The notes under the pieces: generated by a model
What the model saw: only the letters and a program-made list of their open reading frames with translations
Told to the model about the DNA's origin: nothing
Databases searched by the model: none
Shown: in pieces, positions 17,288-25,710 of the stretch
Numbering within the stretch: position 1 is the first letter of the stretch
Layout of the letters: each line of letters starts with the position of its first letter
Program-made: the position numbers and the translations under genes
From: Lachnospiraceae bacterium
GTDB taxonomy: Bacteria > Bacillota_A > Clostridia > Lachnospirales > Lachnospiraceae
Length of the DNA: 48,283 nucleotides
NCBI GenBank assembly: GCA_017430765.1
Contig: JAFRMI010000024.1
Coordinates: forward strand, 1 to 48,283
Direction: 5' to 3'

Positions 17288-17588
17288 ATGAATGAAATTC
17301 ACTGTTTTTGGGACCACATGGGACCACTTTATTAAGCTGATCCTTCTTTATTAATAGACGGTAAAAAACCCATCTGGGTGATGGGTATCTCAACCATAAT
17401 TACATTGCAGCAGAAAGAATGTTTCTTTTTTGCCGAAATTTATCGTTTGGGAGACGTATGTACAGAACCGGTAAACTGAGATGGCCTGCGTCCACCTGAC
17501 CTGCTATTGCGTTATCAGCCGAAATTTGCTAAAATTTCCATGATTGTTCAGACAGTTTTATGTTGATTTTACAGACGGAGGTGCGTGT
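17288..17588. other. AT-rich gap with a tandem gggaccac motif
   Basis: No convincing gene. A direct repeat tgggaccac occurs at 17309-17317 and 17319-17327 just beyond the tRNA terminator. A short hairpin (acccatc/gatgggt) lies near 17368-17386, and gccgaaattt appears twice. A 32-codon open frame at 17381-17479 has no ribosome binding site. The composition is lower in GC than the flanks. The spot resembles a tRNA-linked integration site, but no integrase or full att duplication is visible. Confidence 0.4.
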
Positions 17589-19127
17589 ATGAGTACAGAA
17601 TCGGAAAAAGATAACTACGAAGCGCCTTACGACGAGAATGAGGATCTTGAACAGGAGATGTCTGCCGAGGAGAAGGAGAGACTTGCTGAGATCAGAAAGC
17701 GGGATGAGAGAAGACGCCGGAATATGATCCGCCGCCGCAAGCAGCTGATCCGCCGCTGCATCATCCTGGGAGCAGCTCTTGCTTTGCTGCTCCTTATTGT
17801 CATTCTGATCAGTTCCATCAGAGGGCACTCCGCGAAGAAGAAAGCGGAGAAGGCGGAGAGCGCTGCTGCTGCTTTGGCGGAGTCCGCGCTGTCTGCCGAA
17901 CAGGCCGCGGAGTCTGTACCGGAGACGCCTGCGGCCGTTGAAGATGCGCTCGCGGAAGCATCCCTTGCTGCGGCGCAGTACGACTATGACAAGGCGCTTG
18001 CCCGGATTCAGGAAGTTCCGAATTACGAGCAGTATGCAGGGCTGAAAGAAGAGTATGACAGGATCGCTGCGGAGAAAGAGACGCTGGTGGAGTATCCGCT
18101 CGATAAGATCACGCACATCTTCTATCACTCCCTTCTCGTGGAGCCGGAGAAAGCGTTTGACGGGGACGGGAAGGACGCCGACTATAACCAGGCCTATACG
18201 ACCGTTGAGGAGTACAATAAGATTACCCAGACTCTCTATGATAAAGGATATGTCCTTGTCAGTGTGCACGATATGGCGGAAGTGGACGAAAACGGCGTGA
18301 TGCAGCCAAAGAAGATTATGCTGCCGCCCGGAAAAACGCCGTTTGTTCTTTCACAGGACGATGTGAGCTACTATCATTACATGGACGGGGACGGTTTTGC
18401 GACGAAGCTCATCATCGACAGCGACGGCAAGATCCGAAACGAATATGTCAATGACGACGGTTCCGTCACGATCGGCGACTATGATATGGTGCCTCTCCTT
18501 GACCGTTTTGTCGAAGAGCATCCGGATTTCTCCTATCACGGGAGGAAGGGCATTCTGGCCATGACGGGTTATGACGGGGTCCTCGGTTACCGCGTAGACA
18601 CGGCGTATAAGACGCTGGAGAACCTGGATGAAGACCAGAAGAAGTGGCTCGAGGCGAATCCGGATTTCGATTTCGATAAAGAGTGTGAGGAAGCAAAACG
18701 TGTCGCGGATGCGATGAAGGCCGAGGGATGGGAATTTGCCAGCCATACCTGGGGCCACCGCGACGCGGGAAGATGCACGGCCGAGCAGCTTCAGGTCGAC
18801 AATGAAAAATGGCAGGAGCGCATCGCCCCCATTCTCGGCAAGACGGACGTGATCATCTTCGCGTACGGTTCGGATATCAGCGAAACGGAGGAGTACTCCT
18901 GGGATAATCCGAAATTTGAATATTTCAAATCCCAGGGCTTTGACTATTACTGCCCCGTGAACAGCTGGGAATACACGGTGAGCATTACGGACGACTACTT
19001 CCATCAGGGCCGCCGGAACGTCGACGGATACAGAATGTACTATAATCCGGACCGGCTGGATGATCTCTTCAATGTGGATGAGGTCTTTGACCCGGCCCGC
19101 CCGGTGCCTGTACCGGAGATGGAGTGA
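17589..19127 (+). CDS. Membrane-anchored polysaccharide deacetylase family protein
   Basis: A 512-aa protein. A charged cytoplasmic N-terminus of about 60 residues is followed by one membrane helix (about residues 55-75), an alanine- and glutamate-rich coiled stretch (about 80-150) and an extracellular NodB-like deacetylase domain. Metal ligands of the family are apparent: the Asp pair in VLSQDDVSYY (257-258) and the two histidines of SHTWGH (386 and 390). The likely substrate is peptidoglycan or another cell-surface glycan. The start at 17589 is set by ggaggtg (17577-17583); upstream in-frame codons lack one. The TPR gene begins 39 bp downstream. Confidence 0.87.
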   Translation: MSTESEKDNYEAPYDENEDLEQEMSAEEKERLAEIRKRDERRRRNMIRRRKQLIRRCIILGAALALLLLIVILISSIRGHSAKKKAEKAESAAAALAESALSAEQAAESVPETPAAVEDALAEASLAAAQYDYDKALARIQEVPNYEQYAGLKEEYDRIAAEKETLVEYPLDKITHIFYHSLLVEPEKAFDGDGKDADYNQAYTTVEEYNKITQTLYDKGYVLVSVHDMAEVDENGVMQPKKIMLPPGKTPFVLSQDDVSYYHYMDGDGFATKLIIDSDGKIRNEYVNDDGSVTIGDYDMVPLLDRFVEEHPDFSYHGRKGILAMTGYDGVLGYRVDTAYKTLENLDEDQKKWLEANPDFDFDKECEEAKRVADAMKAEGWEFASHTWGHRDAGRCTAEQLQVDNEKWQERIAPILGKTDVIIFAYGSDISETEEYSWDNPKFEYFKSQGFDYYCPVNSWEYTVSITDDYFHQGRRNVDGYRMYYNPDRLDDLFNVDEVFDPARPVPVPEME

Positions 19128-19166
19128 TGTGACAGGTTCATGCGTCACTGAATACGAGAGAAACCT

Positions 19167-20015
19167 ATGTCAATGAATGAAGAAAAACGTGCATTGCCTC
19201 CGGAAGAATACCTGGAGCCCCGCTGCCCTTTGTGCGAGGAGCCCTTCGGTGTCACTCCGGAGGCAAAGCCTGTCCCGCAGAAAAGAATTATCGAGAAGAT
19301 GGATGAGTATATGGGCCGCCGGGATTATAAGGGAGCGGAGCGCCATCTTCTCTACTGGCTTCGCGAAGCGCGCCTCGGACGGGACTTCCGGGGAGAATTC
19401 ATGCTGCTCGGAGAACTTGTCGGACACTACCGCAAAACAGGCGAGCGCGACAAGGCGATGCGCAGCGCTGACGAGGCGCTCGCTCTGATCCGGGAGATGG
19501 ATTATGAGAACACGATCAGCGCCGGTACCATGTATGTCAACATCGCGACGGCCTGCAATGCGTTCGGGGAGAATGAAAGAGCCTATGAACTGTTCCGGAA
19601 GGCCCGGACGGCTTATGAGGGCAGCGAGTTTACCGATCCCGCACTCATCGGCGGACTCATGAACAACATGGGTCTTGCCTGTGTCTCTTTGAAGCGCTTT
19701 GAGGAAGCCGCCGGGTACTATGAAAAAGCGCTTGAAGTAATGAAGGAGGTCCCGGGAGGAGAGCTCGAGCAGGCGATTACATATCTCAACATGGCGTCTG
19801 CGGCCGAGGAAGAGCTTGGCCTTCTGGAGGGGGAGAGCCACATCTTTGCGCTCCTTGACAAGGCGGAGGAGCTTCTGCGCACGCCATCCGTCCCCCAGGA
19901 CGGCTATTGCGCTTTCGTTCTTGAAAAATGCGCTCCCGCGTTCGATTATTACGGGTATTTCCTGACGGCGGCGGAGTGCCGGAGCAGGGCGGAAGCCATC
20001 TACACAAAGTCATAA
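19167..20015 (+). CDS. Tetratricopeptide repeat protein with N-terminal CPLC motif
   Basis: A 282-aa soluble protein. A short N-terminal stretch with RCPLCEEPFG (possible half zinc knuckle) is followed by TPR-type helical pairs across most of the protein. The clearest repeats are GTMYVNIATACNAFGENERA, GLMNNMGLACVSLKRFEEA and AITYLNMASAAEEELG. There is no signal peptide or enzymatic motif. TPR proteins mediate protein-protein contacts. The DUF4037 gene follows 111 bp downstream on the same strand, and I infer that the two work together. A second in-frame ATG six bases in is an alternative start. Confidence 0.75.
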   Translation: MSMNEEKRALPPEEYLEPRCPLCEEPFGVTPEAKPVPQKRIIEKMDEYMGRRDYKGAERHLLYWLREARLGRDFRGEFMLLGELVGHYRKTGERDKAMRSADEALALIREMDYENTISAGTMYVNIATACNAFGENERAYELFRKARTAYEGSEFTDPALIGGLMNNMGLACVSLKRFEEAAGYYEKALEVMKEVPGGELEQAITYLNMASAAEEELGLLEGESHIFALLDKAEELLRTPSVPQDGYCAFVLEKCAPAFDYYGYFLTAAECRSRAEAIYTKS

Positions 20016-20126
20016 GAGCCGGTCATGACGGTTCCGAAGCTCCCGCATCGCATGCGGCGGAGAACGGCGGCACTGCAAAAGAGGATCCTGCTTATTTACG
20101 GCTGCGGAGAGAAGATCTGTAAACAT

Positions 20127-21071
20127 ATGAATGGACTTGCACTGTCAAAACAATATTTTGAAGAATACGGACTGCCGATGCTCAAAGAGCAGTTCCCTGA
20201 GGTTCTCCCCAATCTGGCCTGCGGGCTGTTTGGGAGCGGTTCGGAGTGCCTGGGATACGACGACGAACTGTCGAGGGATCACGACTTTGAGCCCGGCTTC
20301 CTGATCCTGCTCCCCGGCGAGGAGACCGTTGACCGCCGGACAGAATTTCTGCTTGAGCGCGCCTACGCAAAGCTCCCGAAAGAATTTATGGGCGTAAAAA
20401 GGAGCCTGCTCTCTCCGGTGGGCGGAAACCGGCACGGGGTTGTGCGGATGGATGCATTTTTTGAGGAGAAGACGGGAAGCCCGGACGGGGTTCTGACTGC
20501 GGACGCGTGGCTTTGTGTACCGGAACAGTCGCTCCTTGAAGCCACAGGCGGCGAACTCTTTCTGGACGTATGTGGAAAATGCAGCCGCATAAGGGAGGCC
20601 CTTTCGTTCTATCCCGAGGATATCCGCCTGAAAAAGCTGGCGGGCTACCTTCTGCTTATGGCGCAGTCCGGACAGTACAATTACCGGCGCTGCCTGGGAC
20701 ACGGCGAGACGGCTGCGGCACAGCTTGCGGTCTTCGAGTTCGTTAAAAGCGCGATGTCCGTGATCTTTCTGCTGAACCGGCGCTACCAGCCTTACTACAA
20801 ATGGGCGTTCCGTGCCCTCCGTGCCCTCCCCGTCCTGTCCATCGAGGCGGAACTTATGGAATTTCTGCTGACAACGGACAACGACGGCTGCATGGCGGAG
20901 GAGAAGACCGCTGTGATCGAGGGAATTGCCGCAGATGTGATCGATGTCCTGATGGATGAGGGGCTCACAAAGGCGGTCTGCGGGGATCTGGAAAAGCATG
21001 CCTACTCCGTTGCGGACGGGATCGCGGACGCGTCCCTGCGGAACAGTCATATTTTGGCGGGAGTATCGTGA
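20127..21071 (+). CDS. DUF4037 protein with nucleotidyltransferase-like motif
   Basis: A 314-aa protein of the DUF4037 family, function unknown. The N-terminus (NGLALSKQYFEEYGLPML) leads into GLFGSGSECLGYDDELSRDH followed by DFEPGF. This has the shape of the nucleotidyltransferase-fold signature, a GS turn followed by a D-x-D-type acidic strand, so a nucleotidyltransferase-like active site is plausible. The rest is helical. The frame opens 102 bp earlier, but homologous DUF4037 proteins start near MNGLALS, so I prefer 20127 although its ribosome binding site (ggagaga) is rather far. A target cannot be named. Confidence 0.72.
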   Translation: MNGLALSKQYFEEYGLPMLKEQFPEVLPNLACGLFGSGSECLGYDDELSRDHDFEPGFLILLPGEETVDRRTEFLLERAYAKLPKEFMGVKRSLLSPVGGNRHGVVRMDAFFEEKTGSPDGVLTADAWLCVPEQSLLEATGGELFLDVCGKCSRIREALSFYPEDIRLKKLAGYLLLMAQSGQYNYRRCLGHGETAAAQLAVFEFVKSAMSVIFLLNRRYQPYYKWAFRALRALPVLSIEAELMEFLLTTDNDGCMAEEKTAVIEGIAADVIDVLMDEGLTKAVCGDLEKHAYSVADGIADASLRNSHILAGVS

Positions 21072-21129
21072 AACCGGGGACGGAGGACCGTTCCATGCCT
21101 CCTGCCTGTTTAAAGAAAGGAGCAGAAAT

Positions 21130-21822
21130 ATGAAGATTTACGGACTTCAGAAAATGACGCTTCTCGATTTTCCCGGACGCGTGGCGTGCACGGTATTCCT
21201 TAACGGGTGCGATTTCCGCTGCCCGTTCTGCCACAATTATGATCTGGCCTGCGGCACGGCTGAGCCTGTGATGGAAGAGGCAGAACTTCTGACTTTTCTG
21301 GATAAGCGGAGGGGACTTCTGGACGGCGTCGCGGTCACTGGCGGCGAGCCGTGCCTGCACAGGGACCTTCCGGATCTGCTTGGGAAGATCCGGAAGATCG
21401 GGCTTGCGGTGAAGCTGGATACGAACGGGGCGCATCCGGGGATGCTGCGCACCCTTATGGAAGAGGGGCTGCTTGACTACGTCGCCATGGATATCAAGAA
21501 CAGTCCGGAAAAATATGCTGAAACCTGCGGTGTTCCGGAAGCGGATCTGGCGGCGGTACGTGAGAGCATCCGGATCCTCATGGAGGGGACGGTGGAATAT
21601 GAATTCCGTACAACGCTCGTAAAGGAGTTGCATTCTTCCGAAGATGTTGATAAAATGGGCCGGATGATTGCCGGAGCAAAGAGGTATTTCCTCCAGTGCT
21701 TCACGGACAGGGAGACGGTTCCCTATGCCGGGATGAGCGCCCCGGACCCTGAAAAACTCAGGGAATACGCGGAAATCGCAGGGCGGTACGTCAGCTGTGT
21801 TTCACTTCGGGGAGTCGATTGA
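21130..21822 (+). CDS. nrdG: Anaerobic ribonucleotide reductase activating protein (radical SAM)
   Basis: A 230-aa radical-SAM activase of the NrdG2 type. It has the opening GLQKMTLLDFPGRVACTVFL, the [4Fe-4S] motif CDFRCPFC and the SAM-binding VAVTGGEP. Such proteins generate the glycyl radical on NrdD, the next coding gene. The frame is open upstream, but the start at 21130 follows gaaaggag (21115-21122) and matches the family N-terminus. The gap to nrdD holds NrdR boxes, so nrdG may be expressed separately from, or only partly with, nrdD. Confidence 0.88.
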   Translation: MKIYGLQKMTLLDFPGRVACTVFLNGCDFRCPFCHNYDLACGTAEPVMEEAELLTFLDKRRGLLDGVAVTGGEPCLHRDLPDLLGKIRKIGLAVKLDTNGAHPGMLRTLMEEGLLDYVAMDIKNSPEKYAETCGVPEADLAAVRESIRILMEGTVEYEFRTTLVKELHSSEDVDKMGRMIAGAKRYFLQCFTDRETVPYAGMSAPDPEKLREYAEIAGRYVSCVSLRGVD

Positions 21823-21834
21823 CAGGGCATTTTG

Positions 21835-21850
21835 ATACTATATATTGTTT
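21835..21850 (+). promoter_or_regulatory. NrdR box 1
   Basis: atactatatattgttt matches 14 of 16 positions of the NrdR-box consensus (acaCwAtATaTwGwgt, as I recall it). It lies between nrdG and nrdD, upstream of nrdD. Confidence 0.8.
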
Positions 21851-21864
21851 TCAGCCAAAAATTT

Positions 21865-21880
21865 ACACAACATCTTGAGT
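21865..21880 (+). promoter_or_regulatory. NrdR box 2
   Basis: acacaacatcttgagt also matches the NrdR consensus at 14 of 16 positions. It begins 30 bp after the first box, close to three helical turns, the arrangement expected for paired NrdR sites. NrdR itself is not in the window. Confidence 0.8.
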
Positions 21881-22063
21881 TTTTTTAAAACGTATGCTAT
21901 GGTAGAACTGTTCGCGCGGGAGATTCTTACTGCGGACAGTTCTTTTTTATGTCCGAAGCGGAATGCGAATGATCGAATAACGGCGAATGACCTAATACCC
22001 GTTATGACCGAACAACAGTTATATCGCGCACAGGAAGTATAAATCAGCAGGGGGAGCCAGGCT

Positions 22064-24499
22064 ATGTACCAGGTAGTAAAAAGAGACGGGAAAGTCACAG
22101 ATTTTAACATCAGCAAGATCAGCGCCGCGATCACGAAAGCCTTCGAGGCACTCGGCAAGAATTATCATCCGAGCGTGATTGAGCTGATCTCTCTTCATGT
22201 ATCCGCAGATTTTGAGAGCAAAGTCAAGGATGGCAGGGTGACGGTCGAGGAGATCCAGGACAGCGTCGAGAAAGTCCTGTCCGAGTCCGGGTATTCAGAT
22301 GTCGCCAAGGCCTATATCCTGTACCGCAGACAGAGGGAGAAGGTCCGCAACATCAACTCGACGCTCCTCAATTATAAAGATCTTGTCAATAACTATCTCA
22401 AGATCAATGACTGGCGCGTGAAAGAGAACTCCACTGTCACATATTCCGTGGGCGGACTGATCCTGTCCAATTCCGGCGCGATTACGGCCAACTACTGGCT
22501 GAGCGAGGTGTACGACGATGAGATCGCCAATGCGCACAGAAGCGCGGCCATTCATCTCCACGACCTGTCCATGCTGACCGGCTACTGTGCGGGATGGAGC
22601 CTCAAACAGCTGATTCAGGAGGGACTCGGCGGCGTACCGGGCAAGATCACGTCCTCCCCGGCACACCACCTCTCCACGCTCTTCAACCAGATGGTCAATT
22701 TCCTGGGCATCATGCAGAACGAGTGGGCGGGAGCGCAGGCGTTCTCCTCATTTGACACATATCTGGCTCCGTTTGTGAAAATCGACAATCTTTCGCAGAA
22801 AGAAGTCAAGCAGTGCGTGCAGTCCTTCGTGTACGGTGTGAATACGCCGAGCCGCTGGGGCACACAGGCACCGTTCTCCAATATCACGCTCGACTGGGTT
22901 GTCCCGAACGACCTGAAGAATCTTCCGGCGATCATCGGCGGCGAGGAGATGGACTTTACGTACGGCGACTGCCAGAAGGAAATGGATATGGTCAACAAGG
23001 CCTTCATCGAGATCATGATCGAGGGCGACGCGAACGGACGGGGCTTCCAGTATCCGATTCCGACCTACTCCATCACGAGAGATTTCGACTGGAGCGAGAC
23101 CGAGAACAATAAGCTTCTCTTTGAGATGACTGCCAAGTACGGCACACCTTATTTCTCAAATTATATTAACTCCGACATGGAGCCGAGCGATGTCCGCTCG
23201 ATGTGCTGCAGACTCCGCCTGGATCTGCGCGAGCTCCGGAAAAAGTCCGGCGGCTTCTTCGGGTCCGGCGAGTCGACGGGGTCCATCGGTGTTGTCACGA
23301 TCAACATGCCCAGAATCGCCTATCTCGCGAAGGATGAGAAGGACTTTTACGACCGCCTCGATGTGCTGATGGACATCTCCGCGAGGAGCCTTAAGACCAA
23401 GAGAACCGTTATCTCCAAGCTTCTCGAGCAGGGACTGTATCCGTATACGAAACGTTATCTGGGCACATTTGACAATCACTTTTCGACCATTGGCCTCATC
23501 GGCATGAACGAGGTCGGTCTCAACGCGAAGTGGCTCCGCGCGGATCTTACGGATGAGCGGGTACAGAGATTCTCACGCGACGTTCTCAACCATATGCGCG
23601 AGAGACTGTCCGATTACCAGGAGCAGTACGGGGATCTCTACAATCTGGAGGCGACGCCGGCGGAGTCGACGACGTACCGTTTCGCGAAGCACGACAAGGA
23701 GCAGTTCCCGGATATCATCACGGCCAATATGAACGGGACGCCTTATTACACGAATTCCTCCCATCTGCCGGTCGGCTTTACGGAGGACGTGTTCTCTGCA
23801 CTCGATATCCAGGACGATCTGCAGACGCTGTACACTTCAGGAACTGTGTTCCACGCATTCCTCGGAGAGAAGCTCCCCGACTGGAAAGCGGCGGCCGCAC
23901 TCGTCCGGAAGATTGCGGAGAATTACAAGCTGCCGTATTACACGATGTCCCCGACCTATTCCGTCTGCAAGGATCACGGTTATCTTGCAGGTGAGCAGTT
24001 TACATGCCCGATCTGCGGCGCGAAGACAGAGGTCTACAGCCGGATCACCGGCTATTACCGCCCGGTGCAGAACTGGAATGACGGCAAGGCGCAGGAGTAC
24101 AGGGACCGCAAGGTCTACAATGTCGGAAGATCGACGCTCACGCACACAGGTCCGAATCCGGCTCCCGATGACCGCACCCCGGTCAGACCGAAGCGCGAGA
24201 GGCCGTACATGGACGGAGACGTCAACTTCGTCAAGATTGAACAGGCAGTGGACACCATAGAGATGGGTGAGAACCACATCCTCTTCTTCAAGACGCCGAC
24301 ATGCCCGAACTGCAAGGCGGCGGGAGCGCTGCTGGATAAAGCCGGCGTCGGATACGACGCACTCAACGCCAATGAGGAGCCGGGGCTCGTTGAAAAGTAT
24401 GGTGTGAAGCAGGCTCCGACGGTCGTCCTGATCCATGGGGATTCCTTCGAAAAATACAGAGGACTTTCCGATATCAAGGGATGGCTGATGAAGCGCTGA
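22064..24499 (+). CDS. nrdD: Anaerobic ribonucleoside-triphosphate reductase with C-terminal redoxin domain
   Basis: An 811-aa class III reductase that makes dNTPs from NTPs under anaerobic conditions. Order: an ATP-cone (residues 1-90, YQVVKRDGKVTDFNISKI), the ten-stranded barrel with its active-site cysteines, a zinc site (Cys635, possibly His638, CPIC at 648-651), and the glycyl radical loop SRITGYYRPVQNW with Gly663. Unusually, about 80 more residues follow (roughly 730-811) with HILFFKTPTCPNCKAAG: a thioredoxin-fold domain with a CPNC redox pair (747/750) and the cis-proline APTVV. This fused redoxin suggests reduction by a thioredoxin system rather than only formate. A reductase gene lies downstream and NrdR boxes upstream. 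Confidence 0.95.
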   Translation: MYQVVKRDGKVTDFNISKISAAITKAFEALGKNYHPSVIELISLHVSADFESKVKDGRVTVEEIQDSVEKVLSESGYSDVAKAYILYRRQREKVRNINSTLLNYKDLVNNYLKINDWRVKENSTVTYSVGGLILSNSGAITANYWLSEVYDDEIANAHRSAAIHLHDLSMLTGYCAGWSLKQLIQEGLGGVPGKITSSPAHHLSTLFNQMVNFLGIMQNEWAGAQAFSSFDTYLAPFVKIDNLSQKEVKQCVQSFVYGVNTPSRWGTQAPFSNITLDWVVPNDLKNLPAIIGGEEMDFTYGDCQKEMDMVNKAFIEIMIEGDANGRGFQYPIPTYSITRDFDWSETENNKLLFEMTAKYGTPYFSNYINSDMEPSDVRSMCCRLRLDLRELRKKSGGFFGSGESTGSIGVVTINMPRIAYLAKDEKDFYDRLDVLMDISARSLKTKRTVISKLLEQGLYPYTKRYLGTFDNHFSTIGLIGMNEVGLNAKWLRADLTDERVQRFSRDVLNHMRERLSDYQEQYGDLYNLEATPAESTTYRFAKHDKEQFPDIITANMNGTPYYTNSSHLPVGFTEDVFSALDIQDDLQTLYTSGTVFHAFLGEKLPDWKAAAALVRKIAENYKLPYYTMSPTYSVCKDHGYLAGEQFTCPICGAKTEVYSRITGYYRPVQNWNDGKAQEYRDRKVYNVGRSTLTHTGPNPAPDDRTPVRPKRERPYMDGDVNFVKIEQAVDTIEMGENHILFFKTPTCPNCKAAGALLDKAGVGYDALNANEEPGLVEKYGVKQAPTVVLIHGDSFEKYRGLSDIKGWLMKR

Positions 24500-24543
24500 G
24501 GAAGCTGTGCCGGTAAAACGGCATCCTATATGCAAGACTGTAT

Positions 24544-24595
24544 TCAGCACCCTCTTTCTGCAGAAGCCGCAGTGCATCTGCAGCGGGGGTGCTGA
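24544..24595 (+). other. Long hairpin between nrdD and the reductase gene
   Basis: A perfect 9-bp outer stem (tcagcaccc 24544-24552 with gggtgctga 24587-24595) encloses a second palindromic pair (ctgcag twice). No T-run follows. It ends about 30 bp before the next start codon, so it may stabilise or attenuate the message between the two genes. Confidence 0.55.
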
Positions 24596-24625
24596 TTTGC
24601 TCATTATGCGGAAATGGAGACGATT

Positions 24626-25537
24626 ATGGCAGATATCATTGTAGTCGGCGGAGGCCCTGCCGGAATGACGGCCGCGCTTTATGCGCAGCGGAACGGAAAA
24701 AAAGCGCTTGTGATCGAGCGGGCCGGTTTCGGGGGACAGATCACCCACTCTCCGAAGGTGGAGAATTACCCGGGAACCCTGTCCATGAGCGGCAATGAAT
24801 ACGCGGATGCTCTGCTGGGACAGATCCTGGAGCAGGGTGCGGACATCGAGATCGAAGAAGTGAACGCTGTCCGTGAAACCGAAGAGGGGATGTGGGCAGT
24901 CGAGACGGTCGAGGGCGGATGTCATAAAGCCCGGGCTGTTATACTTGCGACCGGTGTGAAGCACCGCATGCTCGGCCTTCCCGGGGAGAATGAACTGATT
25001 GGTGAGGGCATTTCTTTTTGTGCTGTCTGTGACGGGGATTTTTACAGGGGCAAAAAGGTGTGTGTCGCCGGCGGCGGGAATTCCGCTCTCCAGGAAGCGA
25101 TTCTTCTTGCGTCAAAGTGCAGGGAAGTTGTGATGCTGCAGGATCTGCCGTATTTTACCGGTGAGAAAAAGCTGCAGGACGTGCTCTTTTCGTTTCCGAA
25201 CGTTCGCGCCAAAACCGGCGTTAAGATCACAGGATATATGACAGAAGGCTCAGACTTCCGCGGCGTCAGGATCAGCTGCGATGGCGAGGAGTCGGAGATC
25301 GCATGCGACGGTCTCTTCGTGGCGATCGGCCTGATCCCGGAAAATGAACCGTTCCGTTCTTACGCGGATCTCACGCCGTACGGCTATTTCGACTCGGATG
25401 AGAACTGCCTGACGAAGACTCCCGGGATCTTCGTCGCCGGTGACTGCAGGAGAAAGAATGTGCGCCAGCTGACCACCGCCGTGGCGGACGGCGCTTCGGC
25501 AGCGCTCGCGGCCTGCCGGTACATAGACGGGCTGTAA
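24626..25537 (+). CDS. Thioredoxin-disulfide reductase-like flavoprotein
   Basis: A 303-aa FAD/NAD(P)H oxidoreductase of the TrxB family, which passes electrons from NAD(P)H to a thioredoxin-like partner. It has the FAD motif IVVGGGPAGMTAALYAQRNG, the redox-active CAVC within SFCAVCDGDF, the NAD(P)H motif VCVAGGGNSALQEAI, and the final FAD motif GIFVAGDCRRKNVRQLTTAV. The start at 24626 sits five bases after ggaga (24616-24620); an ATG at 24614 would add four residues. Lying 126 bp behind nrdD with its fused redoxin, it is the natural candidate to reduce that domain. Confidence 0.9.
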   Translation: MADIIVVGGGPAGMTAALYAQRNGKKALVIERAGFGGQITHSPKVENYPGTLSMSGNEYADALLGQILEQGADIEIEEVNAVRETEEGMWAVETVEGGCHKARAVILATGVKHRMLGLPGENELIGEGISFCAVCDGDFYRGKKVCVAGGGNSALQEAILLASKCREVVMLQDLPYFTGEKKLQDVLFSFPNVRAKTGVKITGYMTEGSDFRGVRISCDGEESEIACDGLFVAIGLIPENEPFRSYADLTPYGYFDSDENCLTKTPGIFVAGDCRRKNVRQLTTAVADGASAALAACRYIDGL

Positions 25538-25565
25538 AAACAGCACGCCGGTTCATCTGTATCCC

Positions 25566-25594
25566 TTTAACCGACAGAAAAAACGTGGTAGAAT
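25566..25594 (+). promoter_or_regulatory. Possible promoter for the shikimate-kinase-like gene
   Basis: TTTAAC (25566-25571) and TAGAAT (25589-25594) with a 17-bp spacer. The -35 element is weak. Confidence 0.35.
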
Positions 25595-25710
25595 ATAGAA
25601 AAGGAGGATATGCTTTCGCGCATACATCTTCGCGCGGAAGCGTTTGGAGACAGGGACGGGCAGGTATGTCTGTGTACCGGTCCAGGCAGCAATGCAGAAA
25701 GGCATTCCAG

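Noticed and set aside
17381..17479. A 32-codon open frame in the gap after tRNA-Leu
   Set aside because: It has no ribosome binding site and no recognisable sequence.
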